From Intrasporangiaceae bacterium URHB0013 (GTDB lineage Bacteria; Actinomycetota; Actinomycetes; Actinomycetales; Dermatophilaceae): a stretch of DNA of 64,000 nt. The first letter of the stretch is position 1. Every line of letters begins with the position of its first letter. The notes below the pieces were generated by a model, which did not search any database, had not been told where the DNA came from, and saw only the letters and a list, made by a program, of their open reading frames with translations. The position numbers and the translations under genes were made by a program. Positions 1-8,500 of this stretch are shown piece by piece. The stretch is from assembly GCA_000620545.1 (NCBI GenBank), contig JIBA01000015.1:354112-418111 (forward strand), given 5' to 3'.

Positions 1-1
1 G

Positions 2-187
2 GTTCTCATCCCGGGCGCCATCGCCATGGTCTTCGTGGTCGCATGGTTCGTTCTCGGCGTCATCGACGGTGTCCGCGGTGACCGGCCGAAGCATCACGGG
101 GATCGCGTGCCGCAGCCCGTGCGCCACTCGCGCCGCGATACCGCACGCGACAGCACACATGGAGGTCGGACAGCGCCCCGTCGGTGA
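2..187 (+). CDS. C-terminal end of a small membrane protein (partial)
   Basis: An open frame enters from the left edge and stops at TGA 185-187, so only the last 61 residues are visible. They contain one hydrophobic segment (roughly VLIPGAIAMVFVVAWFVLGV), followed by a charged Arg/His/Asp-rich tail with no recognisable domain. The layout suggests a membrane anchor with a basic cytoplasmic tail. It lies 129 bp upstream of the DUF981 gene on the same strand and could share its transcript. The start and any N-terminal domain lie outside the window, so the product is unknown. The frame is short and could be spurious. Confidence 0.4.
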   Translation, partial: VLIPGAIAMVFVVAWFVLGVIDGVRGDRPKHHGDRVPQPVRHSRRDTARDSTHGGRTAPRR

Positions 188-316
188 CCGCGCTTGCGGG
201 TAGCCACGCCAACGTCGCCGTGAATTGAACGCGCGGCGCCACAACATCCATCACATACGAGAGAGCAATGAACCGACCCGGCCCAGGAGCCCGTCGGACC
301 AAGGAGGACGGACGAC

Positions 317-1005
317 ATGGTCGTCTACAACGAGCTGGTAGCCATCACCGCAGGAGCCGGACTGCTCGGTTTGCCTGGTTCCTGATCCGCCTCATCCGCG
401 GCAGGAGCATCGAGAGCGAAGGGTGGGCCGGGTTCTTCGGCGTCACCGGGCTGTTGCTGTTCACGCTGGGACTGCACACCACCGTGACGTGGCCCTTCGG
501 CGGCAACGGTTTCGAGTACGCCAACGTGGCCTTCGGCCAGCCGGCGGCCGGCTTCGGCGCTCTGCTGGTGTTCGCCGCGGTGTACCTATGGCGGCACCGG
601 GCGCTGTTCAGCGCAGATCCCGAGAGCGCCAACGCGAGCGCCCTGCGCGCCCTCAAGCCGATCTCCATCTTCGTCGGCGCCCTGGGACTTGCCATGGGCG
701 TCCTGGCTATCACGTTCGTCCGCTTCCAGCTCGGCGCCGCACCTCCCGAGGAGCCCATCAGCGGACGCTTCGGCCACCTGCCCCTGGTCGAGGCGCTCTT
801 CCTCGGCGGCTTGTGGGGCATCGTCGCAGTCGGAGCCATCCTCTTCGCGGTGGCACAGCTGACGAACCGCGCGCGGCTGTTGCTGTGGGCGGCCCGCGCG
901 TGGTTCGCCGGCGGCATCGTGTTCCTGCTCTTCGGTGCGCTGAACTACTACACGCACATCGGCATGTACTTCAACATCGCCCACGGAACCTCGCACCTGT
1001 GGTGA
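317..1005 (+). pseudogene. DUF981 family membrane protein with a frameshift near its start
   Basis: The strongest start is ATG 317, preceded by AAGGAGG at 301-307. Its frame reads MVVYNELVAITAGAGLLG and then stops early. From about 370 the neighbouring frame reads FAWFLIRLIRGRSIES and continues to TGA 1005. One base missing near 368-371 would join the two into a protein of about 229 residues with several membrane segments. The body carries GLHTTVTWPF and a following NVAFGQPAAGFGALLVF segment, which I recognise as DUF981-like (polytopic, function unknown). Either this is a natural disabling mutation or a sequencing error. A longer in-frame start at 268 exists but gives an implausible Arg/His-rich N-terminus and no good ribosome site. 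Confidence 0.6.
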
Positions 1006-1418
1006 GCACTGGCCTCTGAGGCACGCAGATTGGGCTCGTCCAGGCCGGACGGGCCCGTTCTCTGCCGCGGCGGCACGCCCCGTGGCAGGTCCCGCGGGGC
1101 GCCCTCGACGCGACGCGCTCCTCGCCCCGCACGCGGGCGGCCTCGACGTCGAGCAAACCGCTCGACGAGCCAAGAGGGTAGGCGGCGTAGCACCGGGTAA
1201 GACAGATTCGGGCGAGGTGTATTCGCTCGGTCGGCAGGTTGGATCACCCGGTTCAGAAGGCCTCACCTCCACCAGGTGTTCAAGGCGCGTGAGTTGGCAG
1301 CCCGCCGAGGCTGCGCATCCGCGTCGTCAGCTGCAGCTGGGTGAATGCGCTGAGGGACCAGGGGTGTGGCAGTTCGCGGACGCGTCTACCGACACATCCA
1401 CCGCCCGCAGGAGGACCG
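1006..1418 (+). other. Gene-free stretch upstream of the M20 amidohydrolase
   Basis: I see no convincing coding frame, RNA gene or long repeat in these 413 bases. Frames on both strands are Arg/Pro-rich and have no recognisable motif. The last 15 bases hold the AGGAGG ribosome site of the next gene. The region may hold degraded sequence, in keeping with the relics on either side. Confidence 0.4.
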
Positions 1419-2711
1419 ATGAGCAGCCCCGATCCCGACGCCGGCACCATCTTGGACGCCAGCACCATCCTGGAGAGCCTGGCCGGCTGCCGGCGGTGGC
1501 AGGAGGAGTTCTACCGGCAGCTGCACCAGCACCCTGAGCTGTCCCACCAGGAGCACCAGACGGCCGCCCTGGTGGCAGCCAGGTTGCGCGACAGCGGTTT
1601 CGACGTCACCGAAGGCATCGGCGGCACCGGCGTCGTCGGGCAGCTCCACAACGGGGAGGGTCCCCGCGTGCTGCTCCGCGCCGACATGGACGCGCTACCT
1701 GTAAAGGAGGCCACCGGCCTGCCGTACGCGAGCACCGTCACGGCACCCAGCAGCGACGACGGCAGCGCAGAGCAGGTTCCCGTCATGCACGCGTGCGGGC
1801 ACGACGTGCACGTCACCTGCCTGCTCGGTGCGGCCGACCTGCTCGCTCGACACCGCGACACGTGGAGCGGGACCCTCATCGCTCTGTTCCAGCCGGCCGA
1901 GGAGCTCGGCGACGGTGCACGAGGGATGATCGACGACGGCCTGGACGACATTGTCGGCTCGGTCGACGTGGCCATGGCCCAGCACGTACTCCCCGGGGTT
2001 GCCGGCACGGTAGGGACACGCGCCGGCGCGGTCCTGTCCGCTGCCGACAGTATGCGGGTCACCGTCCACGGACGCGGCGCGCACGGGTCCATGCCCCAGG
2101 CCGCTGTCGACCCCGTCGTGCTCGCGGCAATGATCGTGATCCGCCTCCAGGGAGTCATCTCCCGCGAGGTGGCCCCGACGACACCCGCCGTGCTGACCGT
2201 CGGCAGCATCCACGGGGGAACCAAGAGCAACGTCATCGGCGACCACGCGGTCCTCGAGCTCAACGTACGCACCTACGACGAGCAGACCCGCGCCACCGTC
2301 CTCGAAGCGATTCGCCGCATCGTCGTCGCCGAGTGCCAAGCCTCCATGTCACCGTCCGGCCCTGACTTCGAGCTCTACGACCGCTTCCCCCCGACCGTCA
2401 ACGACGACGACGCCACCGCGCGAGTTCACGCCGCCTTCGCCGGCCACTTCGGTGGGGACCTGGGCGAGCTCCCGCTGCAAAGCGCCAGCGAGGACTTCTC
2501 CGACGTTCCCACCACCCTCGGCGCCCCCTACACGTACTGGGGGATCGGTGGCACCGACCCGGACACGTACCGCGCCGCTGTCGCAGCCGGCACTGTCGAC
2601 ACCGACATCCCCGTCAACCACTCCCCCTACTTTGCGCCGGTCATGCAGCCCACCCTCGACACCGGCACCTCCGCCCTCGTCGTCGCCGCTCTGGCGTGGC
2701 TGGGCCGCTGA
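1419..2711 (+). CDS. M20D family amidohydrolase (hippurate/N-acyl amino acid hydrolase type)
   Basis: This 430-residue protein is a metal-dependent amidohydrolase of the M20D group, which hydrolyses N-acyl or N-carbamoyl amino acids and related amides. Metal-site motifs are visible in order: RADMDALPVKE near residue 90, MHACGHDVH near 125 and QPAEELGDGARGM near 160. A dimerisation segment GRGAHGSMPQ follows near 230, and the C-terminal SASEDFS is also typical. Length is normal. I chose ATG 1419 because GCAGGAGGACC lies just upstream; an in-frame ATG at 1341 would add 26 unrelated residues. It stands alone between degraded sequences. The true substrate cannot be read from the sequence. Confidence 0.85.
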   Translation: MSSPDPDAGTILDASTILESLAGCRRWQEEFYRQLHQHPELSHQEHQTAALVAARLRDSGFDVTEGIGGTGVVGQLHNGEGPRVLLRADMDALPVKEATGLPYASTVTAPSSDDGSAEQVPVMHACGHDVHVTCLLGAADLLARHRDTWSGTLIALFQPAEELGDGARGMIDDGLDDIVGSVDVAMAQHVLPGVAGTVGTRAGAVLSAADSMRVTVHGRGAHGSMPQAAVDPVVLAAMIVIRLQGVISREVAPTTPAVLTVGSIHGGTKSNVIGDHAVLELNVRTYDEQTRATVLEAIRRIVVAECQASMSPSGPDFELYDRFPPTVNDDDATARVHAAFAGHFGGDLGELPLQSASEDFSDVPTTLGAPYTYWGIGGTDPDTYRAAVAAGTVDTDIPVNHSPYFAPVMQPTLDTGTSALVVAALAWLGR

Positions 2712-2735
2712 GGTCGCCGGTCGGCTGCGTCGCAC

Positions 2736-2868
2736 GTGTCGCTGCTCATCCTCGACCTCGCCGGCACGTTCGTGTTCGCCCTCAACGGCCCGCTGACAGC
2801 CCTCCGGGCGAACGCCTCCACATTGTCGGGGTCCTCGTTCTGGGTATCTTCACTGCCCTCGGCGGTCC
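2736..2868 (+). pseudogene. Relic of a TRIC/UPF0126 channel gene 5' end
   Basis: From GTG 2736 the frame reads SLLILDLAGTFVFALNGPLTALR, the first membrane segment of TRIC/UPF0126 proteins. Around 2810 the homology moves to the neighbouring frame, which reads ERLHIVGVLVLGIFTALGG up to about 2868, the expected continuation in this family. The rest of a roughly 200-residue protein is missing and the sequence runs directly into the DinB gene. I read this as a truncated, frameshifted remnant. The first part is in frame with the following DinB gene, so a careless start choice would fuse the two. Confidence 0.6.
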
Positions 2869-2897
2869 ACCACGCGTTAGTCGGCTACGTTCGCACC

Positions 2898-3410
2898 ATG
2901 GCTTCCCCAGCCGAGGAGACGAGTGTCGAGCGCACGATGCTGCTCAGCCGACTTACCGGCCAGCGCGGCCACATCCTGGAGCAACTGGAAGGCCTCTCGG
3001 ACGAGCAGCTGCATCGTCCCGTGCTGCCCTCCGGCTGGTCCTGCCTCGGGCTGGTGCGACATCTCACCCTCTCCGACGAGCGGTACTGGTTCGAGGTCGT
3101 CGTTGCTGGAGGGCCGCTGGACTTCTGGCCCGAAGGCGAGAACGCGGACTGGCTGGTGGAGCGGAACGAGCCAGCCCGAGAGGTGATCGAGGCGTACCGC
3201 ACCGCTACGGCACGCGCCGACGCGATCATCGCCGCCCGGCGCCTTGACGATCCCCCAGCCAAGCCGGAGACCTGGTGGAGCGAGACGGGGCTCTCCTTTC
3301 CGGATATGCGCACCATCGTGTTACACGTGCTGGTCGAGACTTCCGTCCACGCGGGACATCTCGACGCCGTACGCGAGCTGCTCGACGGTCGACAGCACCT
3401 CGTGATCTGA
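2898..3410 (+). CDS. DinB family (DUF664) protein
   Basis: This 170-residue protein has the DinB/DUF664 four-helix fold. It reads MLLSRLTGQRGHILEQLEGLSDEQL, then SCLGLVRHLTLSDERYWFE with the first likely metal-ligand His, and ends in LHVLVETSVHAGHLDAVRELLDG with the last His ligands. Many actinobacterial members are metal- and thiol (mycothiol)-dependent transferases, but no specific reaction can be assigned. ATG 2898 is preferred to the in-frame GTG 2736 because the upstream 54 codons are a TRIC relic, not part of this family. No strong ribosome site is visible. The gene stands alone. Confidence 0.75.
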   Translation: MASPAEETSVERTMLLSRLTGQRGHILEQLEGLSDEQLHRPVLPSGWSCLGLVRHLTLSDERYWFEVVVAGGPLDFWPEGENADWLVERNEPAREVIEAYRTATARADAIIAARRLDDPPAKPETWWSETGLSFPDMRTIVLHVLVETSVHAGHLDAVRELLDGRQHLVI

Positions 3411-3715
3411 CTCGTCCTTCGACGTGCCCCGACTCCTCAGACAAACCACCTGGGCACGGCACGGCGAAGAACTGCACGTGGGATAGGGCTCACGAACATG
3501 CCGCCGAGCGCGTGGCCCGGACTTATGCGATGTGCCAACTGATGCGCCCGTCGCACTCACGGCTACTCCGCCATCTCCGCACACCCCACGCCCGGCCTGG
3601 CGCGCGTGGACTACCTCGCACCGCCGTGTCGACGAACCTGGTCAAGGTCTCCATCGGGATCTCGACCGCCGGGACCGTCGCCCTGTGACCACCGGCCTTG
3701 CGGGCAGTCGACGTA
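3411..3715. other. Gene-free stretch between convergent DinB-type genes
   Basis: These 305 bases lie between the stops of two convergent genes. I see no coding frame with recognisable content, no strong hairpin and no repeat. A short open frame continues from the downstream gene's opposite strand but looks like chance. Confidence 0.35.
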
Positions 3716-4441
3716 TCAGCCGGCGTGAACGTCGAGTCCGGAGTCGATCGTGTCGAGGTCGCGGACTGCGTAGCGGTGGTGTTCCCACTCCTCCTCGAGG
3801 ATCGTGTGCAAGCAAGACAGGGTGGTCTCCCCGTACTCCCGGTCATGAGGGTTCCTGCGCGGCGTCGCCAACTCCTCCCGGGTGACGCCGGCGAGGAAGT
3901 CGCGCACCATGGCGACCCGACCCGCCCGGACCTCGAGCACTTCGGCGTACGACGGTTCAATCGCGGTGAAGATCGACATGTCGTGGCCGTCCGTCTCGTA
4001 CTCGAAGTTCGGTTGACCGATGGGGTGGTATGGCTTGTCGCGCTCCATGATCGCCCGACCCAGCCAGGTGTCCGTGGCCATCACGAGGTGCCGGAGCGTC
4101 TGCGCAAATGACCACTCACCGTGCACTGAGACATCGACGGTGCCCGACGGCATGGCCGCCACGCGCGCGAGCGTGGCCGCCCATGTCTCCTCAAGTCTCG
4201 CCCAGGCGGCACGAAGGCCCTCGGGGTCCGCGGCGCTCCTCTCGGCGCGGCCGGGGAAACGGCGGTTGAGCTCGGCCTCGACGAACGGAACCACATCGAC
4301 ACCGTTGACACGCAAGGAGCCGCCCTCGAGCAACCACGGCGCGTCGACATCCGCCCCATCCACGTCGACGCCGCGCATCACTGCGCCCGACAGGTCAGAC
4401 CGGACGAACCGAGCGCCTCGCAGGTCCTCGTCGACGAACAT
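3716..4441 (-). CDS. Pentapeptide-repeat/DinB fusion protein
   Basis: This 241-residue protein begins with pentapeptide-type repeats (DLRGARFVRSDLSGAVMRGVDVDGADV), followed by VNGVDVVPFVEAELNRRFPGR and a DinB four-helix domain. Conserved DinB-side motifs are GEWSFAQTLRHLVMATDTWL and CLHTILEEEWEHHRYAVRDLD. This layout is a known actinobacterial DinB subfamily of unknown reaction. The start is uncertain. ATG at 4441 begins right at the pentapeptide region as in relatives I recall; in-frame upstream ATGs at 4492 and 4531 would add 17-30 residues without family character. It is convergent with the DUF664 gene and probably monocistronic. Confidence 0.7.
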   Translation of the reverse strand: MFVDEDLRGARFVRSDLSGAVMRGVDVDGADVDAPWLLEGGSLRVNGVDVVPFVEAELNRRFPGRAERSAADPEGLRAAWARLEETWAATLARVAAMPSGTVDVSVHGEWSFAQTLRHLVMATDTWLGRAIMERDKPYHPIGQPNFEYETDGHDMSIFTAIEPSYAEVLEVRAGRVAMVRDFLAGVTREELATPRRNPHDREYGETTLSCLHTILEEEWEHHRYAVRDLDTIDSGLDVHAG

Positions 4442-4579
4442 CGCCACATGTCCCCGGGCCGACTCCCCAATCGTTGCCACGACGGGAACCATCCCACCCC
4501 GAGCTCCGCGCATCAAGCATGTAGCGGTCACCGGACTTGCCGCTGAGCGCGCCTCAGCACGGTCGCTTAGTCAGGTAAA

Positions 4580-5470
4580 TCACGCCCGCTTCGGGTAGAG
4601 CTGGTTGAGCAGGCCGTGGCCGACCCGCTCGAAGTCCTCGTCCCCCACTCCGAAGGCCCACACGGCAGTTCCGACCGCCTCACTGATGAGCGCTCGTCGC
4701 CATCCCAGTGGTTCACGCGGATCCTTGCCGTACCCGTCGAGGAACGCCGATTCCAGCTGCGGGTTCCGCGCGAAGTCCTGTCGCGCCAGCCGGACGAAGT
4801 CCTCACTCACCGGCCGCAGGTCCGCACGTCCAAAGTCGATGATTCGGACCACGCCCCGATCGATGAGCCAGTTCCGCGGCTGCCAGTCGCCATGTGTCGG
4901 CACCACCCACTCACCGCCACCGGGCCATCCGGAGACCTCCGCGCGCACCTGTCTGACGACATCCGGGTCGATCCGGTGCGCCATCGAGAGGTGCCGCTCG
5001 ACCCGGGCCCGCAGCTTGTCGGTCCAGTGCGCATCGAACACCGAGAGCTGTCCGTGGTGCCGCGCCAGCAGCGACCCGGCCTGCCCATAGGTCTCCGGGT
5101 CGTCCTGGGCAGGGGTGCCCTCGACGAGGACGCCTGGAAGGTATCTCGTGACCAGTGTCTTGGCCGCCGCATCTCCGAAGAGCAGTTGAGGTGCATGGCC
5201 CGTGCTCACCCAAGGGTGCAGCCATTCCCGGTGTGCCCGTAACTCTCGGGCGATGTGCCCATCGCTGCCGCCGCCCGCTTTGAGGATCAGCAGTCCCTGC
5301 GCGCTCGTCAACTTCAGGACGATGGTCTCGACCAGCCCCCAGCTCAGGTCGGCAACGACCTGCGCGTCCGGGACCCACCGCGCCAACACTTCGCGCTGCA
5401 CCGGTCGCAGACGACTCACACCAGCAGGCACAAAGCGCGAGTCTAGACACGAAGACCGAGCACTGCTCAT
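4580..5470 (-). CDS. Aminoglycoside phosphotransferase-like kinase (APH family)
   Basis: This 296-residue protein has the APH/choline-kinase fold. The Brenner motif THGDWQPRNWLID (catalytic Asp and metal-binding Asn) and VRIIDFG (metal Asp) are intact. The nucleotide-binding N-lobe includes TIVLKLTSAQGLLILKAGGG. Such kinases phosphorylate small hydroxylated molecules or antibiotics, and no substrate can be inferred here. ATG 5470 gives a normal length. The same frame stays open to about 6325, but that extension is the antisense of the next gene on the plus strand. It is divergent from the membrane protein at 5780. Confidence 0.75.
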   Translation of the reverse strand: MSSARSSCLDSRFVPAGVSRLRPVQREVLARWVPDAQVVADLSWGLVETIVLKLTSAQGLLILKAGGGSDGHIARELRAHREWLHPWVSTGHAPQLLFGDAAAKTLVTRYLPGVLVEGTPAQDDPETYGQAGSLLARHHGQLSVFDAHWTDKLRARVERHLSMAHRIDPDVVRQVRAEVSGWPGGGEWVVPTHGDWQPRNWLIDRGVVRIIDFGRADLRPVSEDFVRLARQDFARNPQLESAFLDGYGKDPREPLGWRRALISEAVGTAVWAFGVGDEDFERVGHGLLNQLYPKRA

Positions 5471-5779
5471 CCGAGCGGTTACCGGAGATGCCGCACGCGG
5501 TGGTGCGTGGGAGCAGCCCGCCGGTTCTTTCGGAGTGGCCGCCGTCTCAACGTCCGCCATTGCCGCGGCCGGTGCTACAGCCACCGACCCCCAGCGTTGG
5601 GAGCGAGCCCGAGCGCCGCGCACTTCGGGGCCAAGCTCCCCTGGCGGGCGCGGGGGGACGGCCGCCAACGAACGTCGGCATTCACTTGGCTGGGTCGACA
5701 TCTCTTGACACGCGACCACTCTGCGTTGCAGAGTGACCCACCGGGCGCGCAGGGGCGCTCGCCAGGAGAAGGGCCGCTC
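5471..5779. other. Divergent intergenic region
   Basis: This 309-base region separates the leftward kinase gene from the rightward membrane-protein gene and must carry promoters for both. AGGAGAAGGG just before 5780 is the ribosome site of the rightward gene. I could not pick a confident -35/-10 pair and see no repeats or further genes. Confidence 0.35.
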
Positions 5780-6520
5780 ATGCACGACAACCAGCTCCAC
5801 GAGATCGCCGCCGCCGAGGCCGTGCTCGCCCGTACCGAGCAGCTGCGCCGGGATGCCCGCCGTGACACCAGGGCACTGGCCGTGCCGCTGCTCGTGCTCG
5901 GCCTTCTCACTCTCGGGTACGCCGTCGTCTCGTACGTCGAGCAGAACGTCATCGCCTCGGACCTCGGTCCCGGCCAGTCGAGGTCCGCCACAGACGCGGA
6001 GCTGCAGTTCGGCCAGTTCGCCGACACCTACTGGGGGCTCGCGGGCGCAGCGGGCCTGCTCGTCATCGGCCTCTGGATGGGTGTCCGCAGCCGGCGCCTC
6101 GGCGCCGGAGCGGGCGCCGGTGCCTGGGTCGCCGGAGGCTTCGGGCTCTTCCTCCTGGCGAGCGTGGTGCCGTTCTCGCCCTTGAGCGTGATGATCGGCA
6201 TGGTGGGGTTCATGGCGCCCACCGCGTTCATCGGCATCGCGCTGCTCGTCATCGCCTGGCGGCGACGCGACCCAAGGCTCGCGGTATGGACCGTCGTCTT
6301 CGGCCTCGTCGTGACACTGGCCCACCTAGGCTTCTTCACGAACCGGCTCGCCGACCTCCTTCGGGTCACCGGCCTGACTGACTCCGTCGACGTACACGTC
6401 CTCGTGCAGGCCGACCTCGTCGTCCTGGCCGTCCTCGGCCTGATCCTCATCGGCGCCGCGGTGCGCGACCGCCGCACCGGGGCAGCGACCCGACGCGACC
6501 ACGAGCCGGTGCTCTCGTGA
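5780..6520 (+). CDS. Polytopic membrane protein of unknown function
   Basis: This 246-residue protein starts with a charged coiled-coil-like stretch (EIAAAEAVLARTEQLRRDAR). About six hydrophobic segments follow, for example ALAVPLLVLGLLTLGYAVV, GLAGAAGLLVIGLWMGV and LVVLAVLGLILIGAAV. I recognise no domain. ATG 5780 has AGGAGAAGGG at a good distance. Its stop overlaps the GTG of the next gene by 4 bp, so the two are translationally coupled. Small winged-helix regulators are often paired with the membrane protein they control, which would make this the target or partner of the regulator at 6517. Confidence 0.7.
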   Translation: MHDNQLHEIAAAEAVLARTEQLRRDARRDTRALAVPLLVLGLLTLGYAVVSYVEQNVIASDLGPGQSRSATDAELQFGQFADTYWGLAGAAGLLVIGLWMGVRSRRLGAGAGAGAWVAGGFGLFLLASVVPFSPLSVMIGMVGFMAPTAFIGIALLVIAWRRRDPRLAVWTVVFGLVVTLAHLGFFTNRLADLLRVTGLTDSVDVHVLVQADLVVLAVLGLILIGAAVRDRRTGAATRRDHEPVLS

Positions 6521-6885
6521 CCCCGCCCGACGCGTCGCCCGCCGACCAGGTGAAGGCCACCGACGCGTCGGGCCGGGACGAGCCGCACCCGACGAGCCAG
6601 CTCGACGACGTCGTGCACCAGAAGGCGCGGCTCGGCATCCTCGCCGTGCTCGCTGAGGCTGAACGAGCCGACTTCACGTACCTCAAGTCGAACCTCGGCC
6701 TCACCGACGGCAACCTCGGCCGGCATCTCGAGGTGCTCGCTGGCAGCGGACTCGTCCACGTCGAGAAGGGCTACGTCGGGAGGCGGCCTCGCACCTGGGT
6801 CACGATCACCCGGGCCGGACGGCACGCGCTCGCCGGGGAGATGGCCGCGATCCGCGAGCTGCTGCGCCGCTTCGAGAGCGGCTAA
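6517..6885 (+). CDS. Winged-helix transcriptional regulator (HTH_27/ArsR-MarR-like)
   Basis: This 122-residue protein has a disordered N-terminal 25 residues, then LDDVVHQKARLGILAVLAEAERADFTYL, a recognition helix in SNLGLTDGNLGRHLEVLAGSGLVHVEKG and a wing in PRTWVTITRAGRHALAGEM. This is the compact HTH_27-type winged helix of regulators that control a neighbouring membrane protein or transporter. It begins at GTG 6517, overlapping the stop of the upstream membrane-protein gene by 4 bp. No effector or metal-binding cysteines are visible. It probably acts as an autoregulator of the pair. Confidence 0.75.
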   Translation: MTPPDASPADQVKATDASGRDEPHPTSQLDDVVHQKARLGILAVLAEAERADFTYLKSNLGLTDGNLGRHLEVLAGSGLVHVEKGYVGRRPRTWVTITRAGRHALAGEMAAIRELLRRFESG

Positions 6886-7060
6886 GCGTCGGTGGACTTC
6901 GAACATCGCCGGCCACCACCGGCGGGCACGCCGTAGTCCCGGGCCGTGGCGACACCGGTGAGCACTACCACCTCACGCCCTACGCCTCACACATGTCCCT
7001 GTTCCTCGGTGACCGAGACAACCGCAGCGACGTCGAGTACTCCCGGATGGCATGACGCGG

Positions 7061-7186
7061 GCCGATCCCGTGACAGCCCTCGACGGTCCACACCCGCTCA
7101 CCGACCTCACCGTGAGCGCGGCCGGCGGCGAGCATCGGTACGTGGCCGGCCTTGCCCGTGCCGAACCGCCCCACCTCGAGTACTCG
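7061..7186 (-). mobile_element. Relic of an IS110-family transposase
   Basis: On the minus strand a 42-codon stretch reads LEVGRFGTGKAGHVPMLAA, a short spacer and ERVWTVEGCHGIG. It matches the pattern of IS110 transposases (RFxTDxAGYxxMLxxAR...ERVWAVEGxxGxGR) in the DEDD-domain N-terminal part. The homology stops abruptly on both sides and neither a complete gene nor the catalytic acids of the rest of the domain remain. The surrounding gene-free stretch, 6886-7480, shows nothing else I can identify. The match is from memory of the family pattern. Confidence 0.5.
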
Positions 7187-7480
7187 ACCCTGCACCTCCT
7201 CCTTCACGCAGTGATGTGAAAGCAAGGAGGGCATTGCTGCTTTGAGCAGGACAAGCCCCTTCGAGCCTCTCCTCGCGCGGTGCCCGACGAGAGCGCATGC
7301 CATGAGAGAGCCACACCAATGACACCGGTGGGCCGCCGCACATGAGAGCGTCTCGCCGAGCACCTGGACCGAGTCTGGCCGGACACCGGTCCGGCAACCA
7401 GTCTCTAAGTAGCCGCTCTTAGGTCGCGTGTGCCGATGCGCTGAAGATGGGCGGACCCGGCGATCCGGCGACGGGATGGC

Positions 7481-7831
7481 TCAGCGCGGGCCGTCAACCA
7501 CACCCTGCCGGGTGAAGCCTTGGTAACGCGTACCCCGGTGCATGAGGTGCCCGCGGTCGCCTTCGGCGAACTGGCCGAAGTCAGGGCCGCTGACCTGCAA
7601 CTCGCGGCGCTCACCGCTCGGCTCCTCGAAGGTGACGAAGTAGTTCGTGCTTTCCCTTCGCTCCTGGCGTGCGCGGACGTCCGTGCGTCGTGACACCACG
7701 ATCGCCTCGACGCTGCGCAGCGGTGCGGCCTCGTTCGCGCGCCACTGGGCTACGCCCCGAACGACCACGAACGCAATCCCGCAAACCACGAGCAGCGCCA
7801 CGACTCCGAAGAGCCCCGTCAATGCTTCCAT
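7481..7831 (-). CDS. DUF2500 domain membrane protein
   Basis: This 116-residue protein has one N-terminal membrane segment (LTGLFGVVALLVVCGIAFVVV). A soluble domain follows: VEAIVVSRRTDVR, STNYFVTFEEPSGERRELQVSGPDFGQFAEGDRGHL and TRYQGFTR. This is the DUF2500 layout of a membrane anchor and small beta domain; the function is unknown. Start ATG 7831 places the anchor at the N-terminus as expected. An in-frame upstream extension to 7909 is Arg-rich and unlikely. No clear ribosome site is visible. Confidence 0.75.
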   Translation of the reverse strand: MEALTGLFGVVALLVVCGIAFVVVRGVAQWRANEAAPLRSVEAIVVSRRTDVRARQERRESTNYFVTFEEPSGERRELQVSGPDFGQFAEGDRGHLMHRGTRYQGFTRQGVVDGPR

Positions 7832-8500
7832 CCCGTTCGCGTCGAACACCAGCGCCCCCTGCTCCCATCGCGCGGGCCGGCGCCCCGCGCAGTAGCGCGA
7901 TCGTCCCACGCAGAGCGGCTCTCAGCATCCGATCGACACGCGAGTACCAGGAGCAGCAGGCGAGCCGCCGCCCTGCCTCCCGCATATCTCCGAGCATTTC
8001 TCGGACATGCCGCACTGAGGACGGGACGTCCAACATTGCCGCGATGGGTCATCCGGCTCCTGGCGAGTCTGCCTCTGCAGGCACCTGGCACTGCCGGGAG
8101 ATCGCCCTCGCGCGTGGGGCTGACGGGGCGAGGACCGTTCCAAGTCAGTCCATCTTGGCCGTGGGGTCGTGCGGCTCCGCCTGCGGAGCGTTCCTCCGGA
8201 TGGACTCGCCGCTGGCGGCAGTGGCACGACGGCACCAACCTTGGGTGCCCGCCGCCATCGGGCATGGGGTCACGCCAGCCCCCGACTGCCAGTTCCGCGG
8301 TTGTTCACCGACCCGACTCGGGAGCGAGCACGAAGCGGCCGACGCTCGTTCACGTCCGTGACGAGGAAACGCGTCGTCGGACGGATGGCGCCGCGTCTAG
8401 CCGCCGGGACGTGTGGCGTTGTCCGCATCCGGGATGTCACCGGGGCGGCTTCTCAAACGTCTTAGAAGTGGGACGGTGGTGGAGATGGAGGGTGTGCGCG
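7832..8500. other. Gene-free stretch before the ECF sigma factor
   Basis: Within these 669 bases, open frames on both strands are Arg/Pro/Ser-rich and show no domain. The right end holds GGAGATGGAGGG, the ribosome site for the sigma gene. The segment may contain decayed genes, as elsewhere in the first 11 kb, but I cannot identify any. Confidence 0.4.

Noticed and set aside
5471..6325. N-terminal extension of the APH-like kinase by about 285 codons
   Set aside because: It runs antisense through the membrane-protein gene at 5780 and has no APH character; ATG 5470 gives a complete kinase.
6886..7060. Plus-strand peptides such as LFLGDRDNRSDVEYS
   Set aside because: They read coherently but are antisense to the IS110-like stretch or short; no family recognised.
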